64,000 bases of DNA from Methanoregula sp. SKADARSKE-2 (GTDB lineage Archaea; Halobacteriota; Methanomicrobia; Methanomicrobiales; Methanospirillaceae), in contig CP121470.1 in the NCBI GenBank assembly GCA_030919125.1, positions 1,885,074 through 1,949,073 on the forward strand, read 5' to 3'. Shown here in pieces: positions 1 through 10,334 of the stretch (positions within the stretch are counted from its first letter, which is position 1; every line of letters begins with the position of its first letter). The notes beneath the pieces were generated by a model. The model worked only from the letters and a program-made list of their open reading frames with translations. It had not been told where the DNA came from and made no database searches. The position numbers and the translations under genes are program-made.

Positions 1-2
1 TG

Positions 3-44
3 GAGGAGACGCTCTTTCAGGCCGAAAAGGACTCCCTGACCTGA
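3..44 (+). CDS. possible C-terminal end of an upstream gene (partial)
   Basis: One frame entering from the window edge reads EETLFQAEKDSLT and stops with TGA at 42-44. The charged composition is compatible with a protein C-terminus, but thirteen residues are too few to identify a family, and another frame stays open longer. The reading is tentative. Confidence 0.2.
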   Translation, partial: EETLFQAEKDSLT

Positions 45-176
45 TCCGGGGCATAATCCTTACCCTTCGCTTCCCGCAATTTTTTATTTATTTTTTGGCC
101 GTTACCATTCAATATCCTCTAATGTTTGAACGATAACAGTGTACCCACAGGAATTCTCCCATAGGTATCCTCAATA

Positions 177-1121
177 ATGACAGAACAAACAAAACTTGTT
201 CCTGCAGCCCGGCCCTTTCTCAAATGGGCCGGGGGTAAGACACAATTACTTGACGAGTTTGCAAAACGTCTGCCCTTTGAACTCAGAGGAGAGGAGATTA
301 CCCGCTATCTTGAGCCGTTCATAGGGGGAGGTGCGGTTTACTTTTATCTCAACCGAAATTTTAACTTTGAAAAGTGCTCTATCGGTGATGTAAACCAGGA
401 ACTGATCCTCTCTTATCGGGTGATCCAGAACTCCGTACAAAAATTGATCGCGGAACTGGAAATTCTGGAGTCAGATTATCTCTCCAGAGATGAGAGAAAG
501 AGGGAAGAATTCTATTATGAGATCCGCGCTTCATTCAATCAAAAGCTCACCGAGATTGACTTTAAGAATTATAATTTTGCATGGATTGAACGGACCGCCC
601 AGATCATCTTTCTGAATCGCACCTGTTACAATGGTCTCTTCCGGGTGAACCGGAGTGGAGAGTTCAACGTCCCCTCCGGGAGATATAAGAATCCCGATAT
701 ACTGGACGAGGACAACCTGAAAGATGTCGCAACGCTCCTGAGAAGGACGGAGATCTCCCTTGGGGATTTTACCCGGTGTGGGGAATTTGTCGATGAACAC
801 ACCTTCGTGTACTGCGATCCCCCGTATCGGCCCCTCAACCGGTCCTCATCCTTCACCTCCTATTCGAAGGACGGATTCACCGATGAGGATCAGGTGCGTC
901 TCGCAGAGTTCTTCAAAGAACTCGATAGGAGAGGCGCAAAGATTATGCTGTCCAATTCTGATCCTAAAAACGAGGATCCGGAGGATACGTTCTTTGATGA
1001 TCTCTTCTCGGAGTATTACATCGAACGGGTCCCGGCCAGACGCAGGATCAATTGCGATAGCTCACGGCGGGGAGATATTAACGAACTGATTATCACGAAT
1101 TATCCGCAAAAAAAGAGCTAA
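177..1121 (+). CDS. dam: D12-class DNA adenine-N6 methyltransferase (Dam-like)
   Basis: This 314-residue protein transfers a methyl group from S-adenosylmethionine to adenine N6 in DNA. FLKWAGGK (residues 14-21) and EPFIGGG (46-52) form the AdoMet-binding start typical of the D12/Dam class, YNGLFRVN (151-158) is a conserved family segment, and DPPY (214-217) is the catalytic motif. Length is slightly above the usual 270-300. No restriction gene lies beside it; the type I restriction-modification locus is 5 kb downstream and carries its own methylase. It may be a solitary methylase or the remnant of a type II system. GATC specificity is usual for the class but cannot be read from the sequence. 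The ATG at 177 gives a full N-terminus just before the AdoMet motif. Confidence 0.88.
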   Translation: MTEQTKLVPAARPFLKWAGGKTQLLDEFAKRLPFELRGEEITRYLEPFIGGGAVYFYLNRNFNFEKCSIGDVNQELILSYRVIQNSVQKLIAELEILESDYLSRDERKREEFYYEIRASFNQKLTEIDFKNYNFAWIERTAQIIFLNRTCYNGLFRVNRSGEFNVPSGRYKNPDILDEDNLKDVATLLRRTEISLGDFTRCGEFVDEHTFVYCDPPYRPLNRSSSFTSYSKDGFTDEDQVRLAEFFKELDRRGAKIMLSNSDPKNEDPEDTFFDDLFSEYYIERVPARRRINCDSSRRGDINELIITNYPQKKS

Positions 1122-1324
1122 GAGAGTCCTCCAAAAAAAACCTGTTACTTTATCTGAGTACAACAATGAATTCGGTGTAAAGATCCGACGGGAAATTCCT
1201 GAACAAGCATTTTCTCATACTTCTGGAGGACCGTTCTCGCCCTCCCCCCTATCTTAAATCATTACCCGCCACCCCACCCGTCCCTCAACCTTCATCCCCC
1301 ACCACACCAAACCTCAGTACACCC

Positions 1325-3355
1325 ATGAAACGAGCGGCTGCAACCCTGATCCTGATAACGTGCATCCTCCTCGCCGCATGTACCACCCCGCAAACAGACC
1401 CCGGACCCACACCGGTATCTGTCGTGAACGAGTCCATCCTCCCGGGTGATGACTTCTACCTGTACGTCAACGACGCCTGGATGCGGTCCCATCCGATCCC
1501 GGCCGAAAAGAACCACTACGGATCCTTCACCCAGCTGGAGGACAAGGTCGATGCCGATCTCCTCGCGCTCTCGCTCAAGGCTGAAAATGTCTCAGGGAGA
1601 GAGGCGGACCGGAACAGGATCCTCATCGGGCAGTTCTACCGGTCCGGGATGGACCAGGCCGGGATCGATGCTGCGGGGATCGCCCCGTTAAAGGACGATC
1701 TCGCGATGATCGATGCCATCCGTTCCCGGAAGGATCTCACGAACGCAACCGTCACACTCACCGCCGAAGGATCCGGTCTGCTCTACGAGTACTTCGCGGA
1801 GGCAAATCCCCGGAACAGCACGGTGCTTATCCCCTGGTTCTACCAGGCCGGCCTCGGGATGCCGGACCGAAGTTATTATGTGCACAACGACACGGAGCGC
1901 CGCCCCCTCCAGGAAAAATACCGGGCGCACGTTGCAAAAATATTCTCGCTGCTGGGCGAGCCGGACCAGCAGGCTTCAGCGGATGCAACCATCGTGTACG
2001 CGATGGAGGAGAAGCTCGCGCAGAGCCACTTCACCTCCGTGGAGAACCGGGATCCCCAGATGACCACCAACATTATCTCCCTTACCGATCTCGAACAGAA
2101 GCACCCGGCCATCGGGTGGGACCTCCTTGCCGCGATCAGGGGGTCCGGGCCGGTCACCGTGGTGAACGTGTACCAGCCGCGGTACGTGGAGGGGCTGAAC
2201 ACGCTCCTTGCAACCGCACCGCTCGAGGACTGGAAGCTCTACCTGCGGTACCATCTCGTCGACAGCGCATCGCCGTACCTGAGCGAACCGTTCGAGAACG
2301 AGCATTTCGCCTTTTACGAGAAGATCCTCTACGGCACCGATGCGATGAAGCCCCGGTGGAAACGCGTTGTTCGAACCGAGAGCGGCGTGCTGGGCGATCT
2401 CGTGGGCAGGGAGTATGTCAGGGAGTACATCGACCCCAGGACAAAAGGGATGGTGAGGGGGATCTTCGCCTCCATCAGGAGGACCTTTGACAACCGGATC
2501 GCCCAGCTGAGCTGGATGGGGGAGGCGACAAAGGCAAAAGCCCGGGAGAAACTCGCGGCCATGGGCGAGAAGATCGGGTACCCCGGCCGGTGGACGGATT
2601 ATTCGGGCCTTGAACTTTCGGGCTCGTACGCGGGCAATCTCCGGGCAGCTTCTGCCTTCACCCTGATCCACGGGGCCCAGGGGCTCGACAAGATCGGTGG
2701 CCCGGTCAACCCGGAGGTCTGGACCATCCCGCCCCAGCTCGTGAAAGCCTTCTATGATCCGACAAAGAACGAGATGGTATTCCCGGTCGCGATCCTCCAG
2801 CCCCCGTTCTTCGACCCGAATGCCGACGCCGTCCAGAACTACGGGTGCATCGGCTGGATCATCGGCCATGAGATGACCCATGGCTTCGATGACCAGGGCC
2901 GGCAGTACGACCGGAACGGGAACTTAAACGACTGGTGGACCGCGGAGGATGCAGCAGACTTCACCAACCGTACGGCGATGGTCGTCACCGAGTACAACCA
3001 CTTCGAGGTCCTGCCGGGCCTGTACCTGAACGGGAACTTGACGCTTGGCGAGAATCTCGCGGACTTCGGGGGCCTGACCCTCGCATACCACGCATGGAAG
3101 GAGACCGCAGACCCCCCCGACATACCAGCCGATGCTGCCGACCGGCAGTTCTTCATAAGTGCCGCGTCCATGTGGCGGGTAAATGAGCGGGAGGATGCAA
3201 CCCGTCTCCTGGCCCTGACCGATCCCCACAGTCCACCGAATTACCGGGTCGATGGCGTTCTGTACAATATTCCGGAATTCTACCAGGCATTTCTGGAGGT
3301 CCGGCCCGGTGATGCGCTGTACCGGAACGTGACGGACCGGCCGGTCATCTGGTAA
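1325..3355 (+). CDS. M13 (neprilysin-like) zinc metallopeptidase, lipoprotein
   Basis: The 676-residue protein begins with a lipoprotein signal (hydrophobic run, then LLAAC near residues 16-20) and is probably anchored on the outside of the membrane. The zinc motif HEMTH lies at 515-519, and the third ligand is E576 in ENLAD (576-580), the neprilysin-type spacing. An F-Y-x-P-x-x-N-E segment and a C-terminal Trp also fit family M13. These enzymes cut oligopeptides. Length matches the family (650-750), so the gene looks intact. T-tracts follow the stop, and the next gene converges on it. M13 enzymes are much commoner in bacteria, so lateral acquisition is plausible; this is inference. Confidence 0.93.
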   Translation: MKRAAATLILITCILLAACTTPQTDPGPTPVSVVNESILPGDDFYLYVNDAWMRSHPIPAEKNHYGSFTQLEDKVDADLLALSLKAENVSGREADRNRILIGQFYRSGMDQAGIDAAGIAPLKDDLAMIDAIRSRKDLTNATVTLTAEGSGLLYEYFAEANPRNSTVLIPWFYQAGLGMPDRSYYVHNDTERRPLQEKYRAHVAKIFSLLGEPDQQASADATIVYAMEEKLAQSHFTSVENRDPQMTTNIISLTDLEQKHPAIGWDLLAAIRGSGPVTVVNVYQPRYVEGLNTLLATAPLEDWKLYLRYHLVDSASPYLSEPFENEHFAFYEKILYGTDAMKPRWKRVVRTESGVLGDLVGREYVREYIDPRTKGMVRGIFASIRRTFDNRIAQLSWMGEATKAKAREKLAAMGEKIGYPGRWTDYSGLELSGSYAGNLRAASAFTLIHGAQGLDKIGGPVNPEVWTIPPQLVKAFYDPTKNEMVFPVAILQPPFFDPNADAVQNYGCIGWIIGHEMTHGFDDQGRQYDRNGNLNDWWTAEDAADFTNRTAMVVTEYNHFEVLPGLYLNGNLTLGENLADFGGLTLAYHAWKETADPPDIPADAADRQFFISAASMWRVNEREDATRLLALTDPHSPPNYRVDGVLYNIPEFYQAFLEVRPGDALYRNVTDRPVIW

Positions 3356-3380
3356 TTTTTTTTGGATCTTCTTTTTTTTC
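3356..3380 (+). terminator. T-tract terminator after the M13 gene
   Basis: Runs of eight T at 3356-3363 and 3372-3379 directly follow the M13 stop codon, the usual archaeal intrinsic termination signal. No stable hairpin is needed or obvious. Confidence 0.55.
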
Positions 3381-4264
3381 ACATGCCCAGACCCGGCAAG
3401 GATGGCCTAAGCGTGCCCTGCCCCGCTGCCTTCCCCCATCGCTCTTCATTGCGATCTGCAGTCAGAGAGAGATCCTGGTGGAGGGACAAACCACGATCCT
3501 TCTCTGCGGATGCAAACAGCCGGGGGGAATAGAGCATATCGGTGCTGTTGGGCAAAAGGGTACGGATCCGGTAGGCGTTGGCCGAGACAAAGATCTGGCC
3601 GTCAGGGATCTTCTGCGCAACCCAGAGACCGCCCCGCCCGTGAGGAGTGCCCCCGGCCAACTCCATTACCCACGCCTCTTTGGGATCGGCAAACGTGAGC
3701 GCCTCACCGGAACTGTAAAAACCGTACTCGTCGACGAGTCTGCTTGCGAGGTTGACCGCATCCCGGGCGTTCGTGCACCGCTCCATTACCAGATTGGTGA
3801 GTTCCGAGACGTATATGACCCGTCGCTCCGGGTCCCATGACGGCATAACTCTGCCTGCCCGGCCGGCTTCACCGGAGATGAGCTGGTGTTCGTTCATGGC
3901 CCCGTTATTCGTGGTGAAGTAAGCATAGGTGTATTTGACCTGGTCGATTGCGACCGGGGCGTGGACCTGCAGGGGGCTCTTCCCGATCCATTCGGCGTAA
4001 GGGTCGTAGCGGATGAGCCGTTTTTCACCGGGTGGATGATCGGCGGCGGGGATATACAGAAGATAGATAGTGTCCCGGGAGAGGTTCGTCCCGATAAGCG
4101 AGGCCCCGTACCCATCTTCGATATGGCCGAGACACATCGAACCATCTGCACTTGCCCCCGATCACCACAAAGATCATGCAGGCCTGGACGGGGGTCAAGA
4201 GACTCCAGGCAGCAAGGAGGAGGGGAGGGAAAATGACGGGGGATCTGCAGCTGCGCGGGGACAT
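3379..4264 (-). pseudogene. C69-family dipeptidase, frameshifted and C-terminally short
   Basis: Translation from 4264 gives a signal peptide ending in PVQA and then Cys in ACMIFVVIGGK, the position of the N-terminal nucleophile of C69 dipeptidases (Ntn hydrolases). A one-base shift near 4155-4158 is then needed to enter the continuing frame, which reads ADGSMCLGHIEDGYG and runs to 3379 through a recognisable NNGAMNEHQL segment. Only about 290 residues remain, against roughly 470-550 in the family, so the C-terminal part is also missing or diverged. The gene converges on the M13 peptidase. Either a true pseudogene or a base-call error explains the shift; the short C-terminus favours decay. 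Confidence 0.7.
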
Positions 4265-4889
4265 ATTTTTCCTTCAGGTTTCTCATTCAGAAAAATGTAT
4301 TCACCGTGCAGGAGTTGGCCGGCAGGAATTTGCGGGGGGAGGTGAGGAGGACTCCTCGAGTACATCTTCGACAGGTTGATGGTGCCCTCCCATCTGGCCG
4401 GCTTACCGAAAGATCGTCCTTTTCTACTCAGACACGACCCTGCCTTCCCGGACCGCGGGTTACCGACCACAAGAAGGAGGGGTCCCGGTCCTCCGGCTCC
4501 ATGGTGACGGTGACCGAGATCTCCGGCCGGTGAGATCATCGGGAGCCCGATTGGATCGGCGACTCTGCGTGCTGGTCCGGGCATTCACCCATCGGTCCTC
4601 GCAAAAGACGGGCCCGCACTCTCTCCCGTTGCGGGGATCACCGTGCGGTACTGATGCTTCGGAAAGGAGGGGGGATCAGGATGATGAAGAGGGCTCCAAC
4701 AATTGGCACAAGATCACAAAACCGAGGTCTTACTCTTAATAAAAAGATCTCCGGCAGATTTGAGAGTAGTTAAGAAAAATGAGACCCTCCCGGAATAATC
4801 GAGAAGGGGCCCTGACCGGATTTTTACGGGACTGAGGGGAAAGCAGAGAGAGGAGAAGGTGCTCACACTACCCCTGGTCACTCCGGCAG
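4265..4889. other. intergenic stretch, no convincing gene
   Basis: About 625 bases lie between the broken dipeptidase and the IS66 remnant. Open frames are short, low in complexity and overlap each other on both strands. No RNA gene, repeat or motif was recognised. It is probably decayed sequence around an old insertion. Confidence 0.5.
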
Positions 4890-4891
4890 GT

Positions 4892-5369
4892 TCACCGAAC
4901 TATCGGATGGGTGACGATTGCCTCTCCCCAGCCGTACCAAGTAAGGAACCGGGTACTTGCAACCTGCAACCATTGCGGGATGCCGATAGCCCTTACCCCG
5001 GTCTCGTCAACGTGGAGCACCGGTGCTTCCACCAGTAACTCTCGGATCCGCTTCTTCAGCGTCTGCGGGATTCTGGTGACAGTCCTGTACCGCATTGACC
5101 ACGGTCCCAGTGCGTATCGAACGCCGGAAAATGTCCGAGAACATCTCACTGAGCCGGTCGTACGGAATGATTTGGTAGACATTCAGGTAAACCATGAATG
5201 CTTTCAGGTTCCTGCCATACTGGACGGGATGCTGCACATCAGACGGAAATTTCCCTCGGTCAATCCGACCGCAGTGAGGGCATAGTTTATGCTCGAACCG
5301 GTATTCGGGGATCTTAATTCTGTATTCGGCATCAGGGATCTGTCTCCGTTCAACTTTAACCGGTCTCAC
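4892..5369 (-). pseudogene. IS66-family transposase remnant
   Basis: Two overlapping minus-strand frames together give the middle of an IS66-type transposase: a zinc-binding C-P-H-C-G segment, the conserved stretch YGRNLKAFMVYLNVYQIIPY, then, after a frameshift near 5060-5090, VLHVDETGVRAIG, which contains the first catalytic Asp of the DDE domain. The N-terminal third and the C-terminal half with the remaining catalytic residues are missing (full length is about 500 residues). No terminal inverted repeat was found. It cannot encode an active enzyme. Confidence 0.75.
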
Positions 5370-5388
5370 ATTCTCCAGAGACTCCCCG

Positions 5389-5868
5389 TTAGTGCAGTGA
5401 CAAAACCAGAAAAATCGCAGAGAGAGTGAGAATGAGGACTATCCCGAGCAGAACGACCGGCAACCAGAATAGTACGCTTTTTCCCGAAAAGATCTCTTCA
5501 CCGTTATTGATCTTTTCTGCGCCTTTGTATGCATCATACATTCCGTAAATCCAGATTGCAAGAGGTATGATAAAGAAGAAAATAGCGAAGAGGACAATAA
5601 AGGGCATATCAGTTGTCGCCAGATACAACAAAAATGCGAGGAAGATATAGGATCCATAGAACGCTCCGATAAATTTCAATCCTTCATACGTTTTACCATT
5701 GTACCACTGACCCCAGCCGACAAAGAAAAAGCTGAGTATTGCAGCCAGGAGAGGACTCCGGAGTTCCCGGGTTACCGGTGGAGGTTGGATCCTTACACCG
5801 CAACCTGGACAGATTTCAGCATTTTCAGCTTGTAATGGTTCTCCACAAGTCGGACAGAGCTTTGGCAT
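5389..5868 (-). CDS. zinc-ribbon membrane protein
   Basis: The 159-residue protein begins with a zinc ribbon: CPTCG at 5-9 and CPGCG at about 20-24. After a proline-rich link come four hydrophobic segments (about residues 40-60, 65-85, 88-110 and 132-157). The stretch SFFFVGWGQWYNGKTYEG resembles the TM2-type pattern of a Gly-rich turn between helices. Many archaea carry such zinc-ribbon/TM proteins of unknown role. It stands alone between the IS66 remnant and the restriction-modification locus; no operon partner is visible. Confidence 0.7.
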   Translation of the reverse strand: MPKLCPTCGEPLQAENAEICPGCGVRIQPPPVTRELRSPLLAAILSFFFVGWGQWYNGKTYEGLKFIGAFYGSYIFLAFLLYLATTDMPFIVLFAIFFFIIPLAIWIYGMYDAYKGAEKINNGEEIFSGKSVLFWLPVVLLGIVLILTLSAIFLVLSLH

Positions 5869-5869
5869 A

Positions 5870-6193
5870 GATCATTCGTGTCGAAGAGTCAATATAAATA
5901 TACTGATTTTATTTTACCGAGAGATTCTCCGGGGCTTTTATCTTCCGGAAAGACCGGAAATGGTCTCTTGGTGTCCAGGGTGAATTGAGCCGAAACTGCC
6001 GGGCCGGTCCCGCGGGAGCTTGGGGTAGTAAGTGAGTAATGTTGTCGGGCGGGCGAGGCTCGCTCTTCCCGAATTTTTAGTCTTGTCTCAATTATATCTA
6101 ACATCCGAAAAGCCAATAGATAAAAACAGAAGAGTAAGACATAACCTTACAGCATTCATAAATCTCATACATGGGCAATTGCCCCTCAATTTC
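5870..6193. other. intergenic region upstream of hsdR
   Basis: About 320 bases separate the divergent zinc-ribbon gene and hsdR, so promoters for both should lie here. It is AT-rich near 5885-5930 and 6070-6180. No stem-loop RNA, tRNA or inverted repeat was recognised. Confidence 0.4.
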
Positions 6194-8865
6194 ATGACCT
6201 CCGAGAGCGAGCGGGTAACACGAAGGATGCGGATCGATCCCTTCCTGAAAGCAGCAGGCTGGACAATCACTCCGTTTACTGTAGGGATGGATCTGACGCG
6301 GTTTAACAAATGTGCTCTTGAAGAATTTCCCACAGATAACGGCCCGGCTGATTATGCTCTTTGCGTTTATGGGAAGATTTTTGCGGTCGTTGAAGCCAAG
6401 AAAATTTCCCTTGGTCCTCAGAATGTTCTGACCCAGGCTGAGCGGTACGCGACAGGAATCTCCGGTAGCCCATTTAATTTTTCCGGGTTCCTTTCATATA
6501 TTCTACCAATGGCGAAATTATCTGGTTCCATGATCTCCGGAATACCCTGAACCGCTCCCGCACGGTCACGAAATTTCATACGCCGGAGGCATTGGTTGAA
6601 CAGCTTCGGGGAAAATTCGAGGCATCCTGCCAATACCTTACAGACTGGGAAAATGCTCATCCGATGATCCGCCCATATCAGGCAGAAGCAAATGCAGCGA
6701 TAGAGCAGGCTGTCCGCGACAGGAAACGCCAGATGCTTGTCGCGATGGCAACGGGAACCGGTAAGACCTATACGATGGTCAACCAGATTTACCGGCTGAT
6801 GAAGTCCGGCGTGGCAAAACGTGTCCTGTTCCTTGTAGATCGCCGGGCACTTGCTGCGCAGGCAGTCAAGGCGTTCACCTCATTCGATGCGCAGCCGGGC
6901 CTGAAATTTGATAAGGCGTACGAGGTGTACAGCCAGCGTTTCTTCCGCGAGGATTTTGAAGACGATGAGAAGTTCGATCCCAAAGTGATTCCTACATCCT
7001 ATCTGATGGATCCGCAGCCAGGCCATGCCTTTGTTTATATCTGCACGATCCAGCGGATGACCATCACCCTCTTCGGTCGGAACGCAGTCTTGGGAGGTGA
7101 GGATGAGCCGATCGATGAGGATGCAGAGCAGATGAATATCCCGATTCACGCATTCGATCTCATTGTTGCCGATGAATGCCACCGGGGGCATTCCGCTGCG
7201 GAACAATCTGTATGGCGTAAGACGCTGGATCATTTCGATGCAATCAAGATCGGACTGACTGCGACACCGGCAGCACACACGATGGCATATTTCCGGAAGA
7301 TTGTGTACCGGTATGAATATACCCTGGCCGTGAGGGAAGGGTTCCTTGTAGATTACGATGCAGTTGCGCTCAATTCCGATGTGCGGATGAACGGAATCTT
7401 CCTCCAGACCGGGGAGCAGGTAGGCCTGATCGATGCTTCTACCGGTGAACAGACCTTTGATAACCTTGAGGATGAACGGCAGTTCGATACCACGGATGTT
7501 GAGCGGAAGATCACCTCACCGGAGTCCAACCGGAGGATCCTTACCGAGATCCGGAAGTATGCGGAAGAGCATGAGAAGCGGTTCGGCAGGTTCCCGAAGA
7601 CCCTGATCTTTGCGGTCAACGATATCTCGCATGCCGATCAGCTGGTGGATATGGCCCGGGAGGTCTTCGGAAAGGGGGATTCATTCGTGCAGAAGATCAC
7701 CGGCAAGGTTGATCGGCCGCTCCAGTACATCCGGCAGTTCCGGAACCGGCCGCAACCTTCGGTTGTTGTGACGGTTGATCTTCTCTCCACCGGTGTGGAT
7801 ATTCCGGACCTGGAGTTTATCGTCTTCTTACGGCCGGTGAAGTCCCGTATCCTCTTCGAACAGATGCTGGGCCGGGGAACCCGGAATGAGGAGCACTATC
7901 CGGACAAATTGCATTTTGTGGTCTTCGACTGTTTCGGCGGGACCCTGCTCGAATATTTCCGGAAGGCTACCGGTATCACAGCCGAGCCCCCGGAGAAAGA
8001 GAGCCGCTTCATTCTTCAGGTGCTCAAGGATTTCTGGGACAACCGCGACCGGCAGTACAATACCGGCATCTTGGTGAAACGGCTCCAGCGGATTGAGATG
8101 GAGATGGGTGGGAAAGCCCGGGAAATGTTTGCAGCGTATATCTCCCAGGGCGACCTGAAACGGTACGCTGCAAATCTCCCGAATGTCCTTCGCGAGGATT
8201 TCACAGGAGCAATGACGCTCCTGCGCAACCCGGAGTTTCAGGAGCTGGTGCTCCACTATCTCCGGCCGGAGAAGTCCCTGATCATTGCGTACGAGAATGT
8301 CGACACGGTGACTTCCCGGTACATCTTCCGGGATTCGGCCGGCAACGAGTACAAGCCGGAGGACTACCCGCTTGCCTTCACGCAGTTTGTGAAGGAGAAC
8401 CCGGAGCATATCGAAGCTATCCGGATCCTCATGGACCGGCCAAAGGACTGGGGCACCGATGCACCCCATGAACTGAAGAAGAAACTGGCAGCAACCCGGT
8501 TCCGGTTTACCATCGAGAACCTCCAGATGGCGCACAAGGTGCGGTACCACAAGGAACTTGTGGATATCATCTCGATGGTAAAGCACGCAGCCCGTGATGA
8601 GGAGCCGCTCTTTACAGCAGAGGAACGGATTCACCGGGTCCTTGACCGGATGGCGCTTTATGCGTCAGTGAATCCCGAACAGCAGATCTGGCTGGACAAA
8701 ATCCGCGAACATTTGATCGCGAACCTCTCAATCAGTAAGGGAGACTTTGACCTCATCCCCCTCTTTGCCAATGAGGGTGGATGGGGGGGAAGGCAAACCG
8801 GGTTTTTGACGGGAATCTGCCGGTCTATATCCAGCAGTGGAACAAGGAGATTGCAGCATGAGTGA
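6194..8865 (+). pseudogene. hsdR: type I restriction endonuclease R subunit, two frameshifts
   Basis: This is the ATP-dependent restriction and translocation subunit of a type I system. The N-terminal nuclease domain is visible (GPADYALCVYGKIFAVVEAKK, a PD-(D/E)xK site), followed by Walker A ATGTGKT, a DECHRG helicase box and GLTATP. Frame 1 stops at 6550. The second frame is coherent from about 6489 (VPFIYSTNGEIIWFHDL) and is open to 8865, so a shift lies at about 6485-6491. A second shift sits in a run of seven G at 8783-8789: the family-like ending KANRVFDGNLPVYIQQW is in another frame, whose TGA at 8859-8861 overlaps the hsdM ATG in an ATGA. Unless both shifts are read through or are errors, no full-length subunit is made. 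Confidence 0.85.
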
Positions 8866-10334
8866 TATTGTCGGGAAATTATGGGGGTTCTGTCACACCC
8901 TCCGGCATGACGGGATCGATTACGGGGATTATATCGAGCAGATCACGTATCTTCTCTTCATCAAGATGGCCGATGAGCGGAGTGTTGAACTTCCCACGGG
9001 CTGCGACTGGAAGACGCTGAGAGAGAAGTCCGGCACCGATCTGACCGATCACTACGTGGATGTGCTCCGGACACTCGGGAAGGAGAAAGGGCTCATCGGC
9101 GACATCTTTGCCGGCGCAATCTCCCGGTTCACCAACCCGGTGAACCTGAAGAAGCTGATCGGGCTCATCGATGAGACAGCATGGACCGAGCTGAACATCG
9201 ATGTGAAGGGCGAGGCGTTCGAAGACCTCCTGGAAAAGGCGGCAAGCGAGGGGAAGAAGGGTGCCGGGCAGTACTTCACGCCGCGGATCCTGATCCAGGC
9301 GATTGTCCGGTGCATGAAGCCCGATCCAAGGAAGAAGGACGACCTGACGATCTGCGACCCGGCCTGCGGGACCGGCGGATTCCTGGTCTGGTTCGTACGA
9401 GTGGCTGCTGGATCAGACCAAGGGCGGGGCGCTTGACCGCGATGTGGCGCTCCGGGTGAAGAAGAATACCTACTTCGGGCAGGAACTCGTTGTCCGCCCG
9501 CGCCGGCTTGCGCTGATGAACCTCTATCTCCACAATGTCGAGCCGCAGATCAAGTTCGGGGACTCCATCTACGAGAACCCGGACGCACACCGGTTCGATG
9601 TGATCCTGACCAATCCCCCGTTCGGGACCAAGGGAGCCAACAAGGCCCCGGACCGCGACGACTTCATGGTCTCCACCTCCAACAAGCAGCTCAACTTCAT
9701 CCAGCATGTGATGACGATCTTAAAACCCGGCGGTCGGGCTGCGGTCGTTGTCCCGGACAATGTCCTCTTCGCAGACCAGGCTGGCGAGGTGTTCAAGGAT
9801 CTCACCGAGCAGTGCAACCTGCATACGATCCTCCGTTTACCGAACGACACATTTACGCCGTACTCTTCCGGTACGAAGACGAATGTGCTCTTCTTCACCA
9901 AAGGCTACCCCACCGAGACGCTCTGGGTGTACGATGACCGGACCAATGTCCCGGGCATCACCAAGAAGGACCGGCCCCTGACCCCGGCGTATTTTGAGGA
10001 GTTCGAGAAGGTCTATGGCGCTGATCCGAACGGCGGTGCAAAGCGGAATGAAACTGATTCGAAAGAGAATCGCTGGCAGTCGTTCCACATCTCTGAAGTC
10101 AAGGAGCGGAACTACAAGATCGATTCCCTGAAGTGGCTCAAGGACGATTCGCTCGAGGATGCGGATTCGTTGCCGGAGCCGGAGGAACTGGCGGTCGAAG
10201 CGATCGAGGAACTCCTGCTGGCGATGGATGAGCTGAAGCAGGTCCTGGTGTTGCTGGAGAATGGGGAACCGGCGGCGAGTGAAGGGAAGAAGGCTGAGCC
10301 GGTGCCGGAAGTGGAATTAGCGTATGAGGAAGAG
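8858..10334 (+). pseudogene. hsdM: type I DNA methyltransferase M subunit, one frameshift, fused to HsdS
   Basis: HsdM methylates adenine at the site chosen by HsdS. The ATG at 8858 follows an AAGGAG ribosome site. The helical N-terminal domain (DYIEQITYLLFIKMADE), the AdoMet motif DPACGTGGFL and the catalytic NPPFG motif are all present. One base too many near 9390, just after DPACGTGGFLV, shifts the frame: SYEWLLDQTKGGALDRDV is read in another frame that continues as 9444-10751. The downstream part runs without a stop into a specificity domain at 10335, so M and S are joined in one chain. Family M subunits are about 490 residues, which fits the span. As written the methylase is split in its AdoMet pocket and should be inactive. 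Confidence 0.83.

Noticed and set aside
5900..6060. Possible tRNA or structured RNA before hsdR
   Set aside because: GC-rich inverted segments are present, but no tRNA arms, T-loop or conserved RNA motif could be built.
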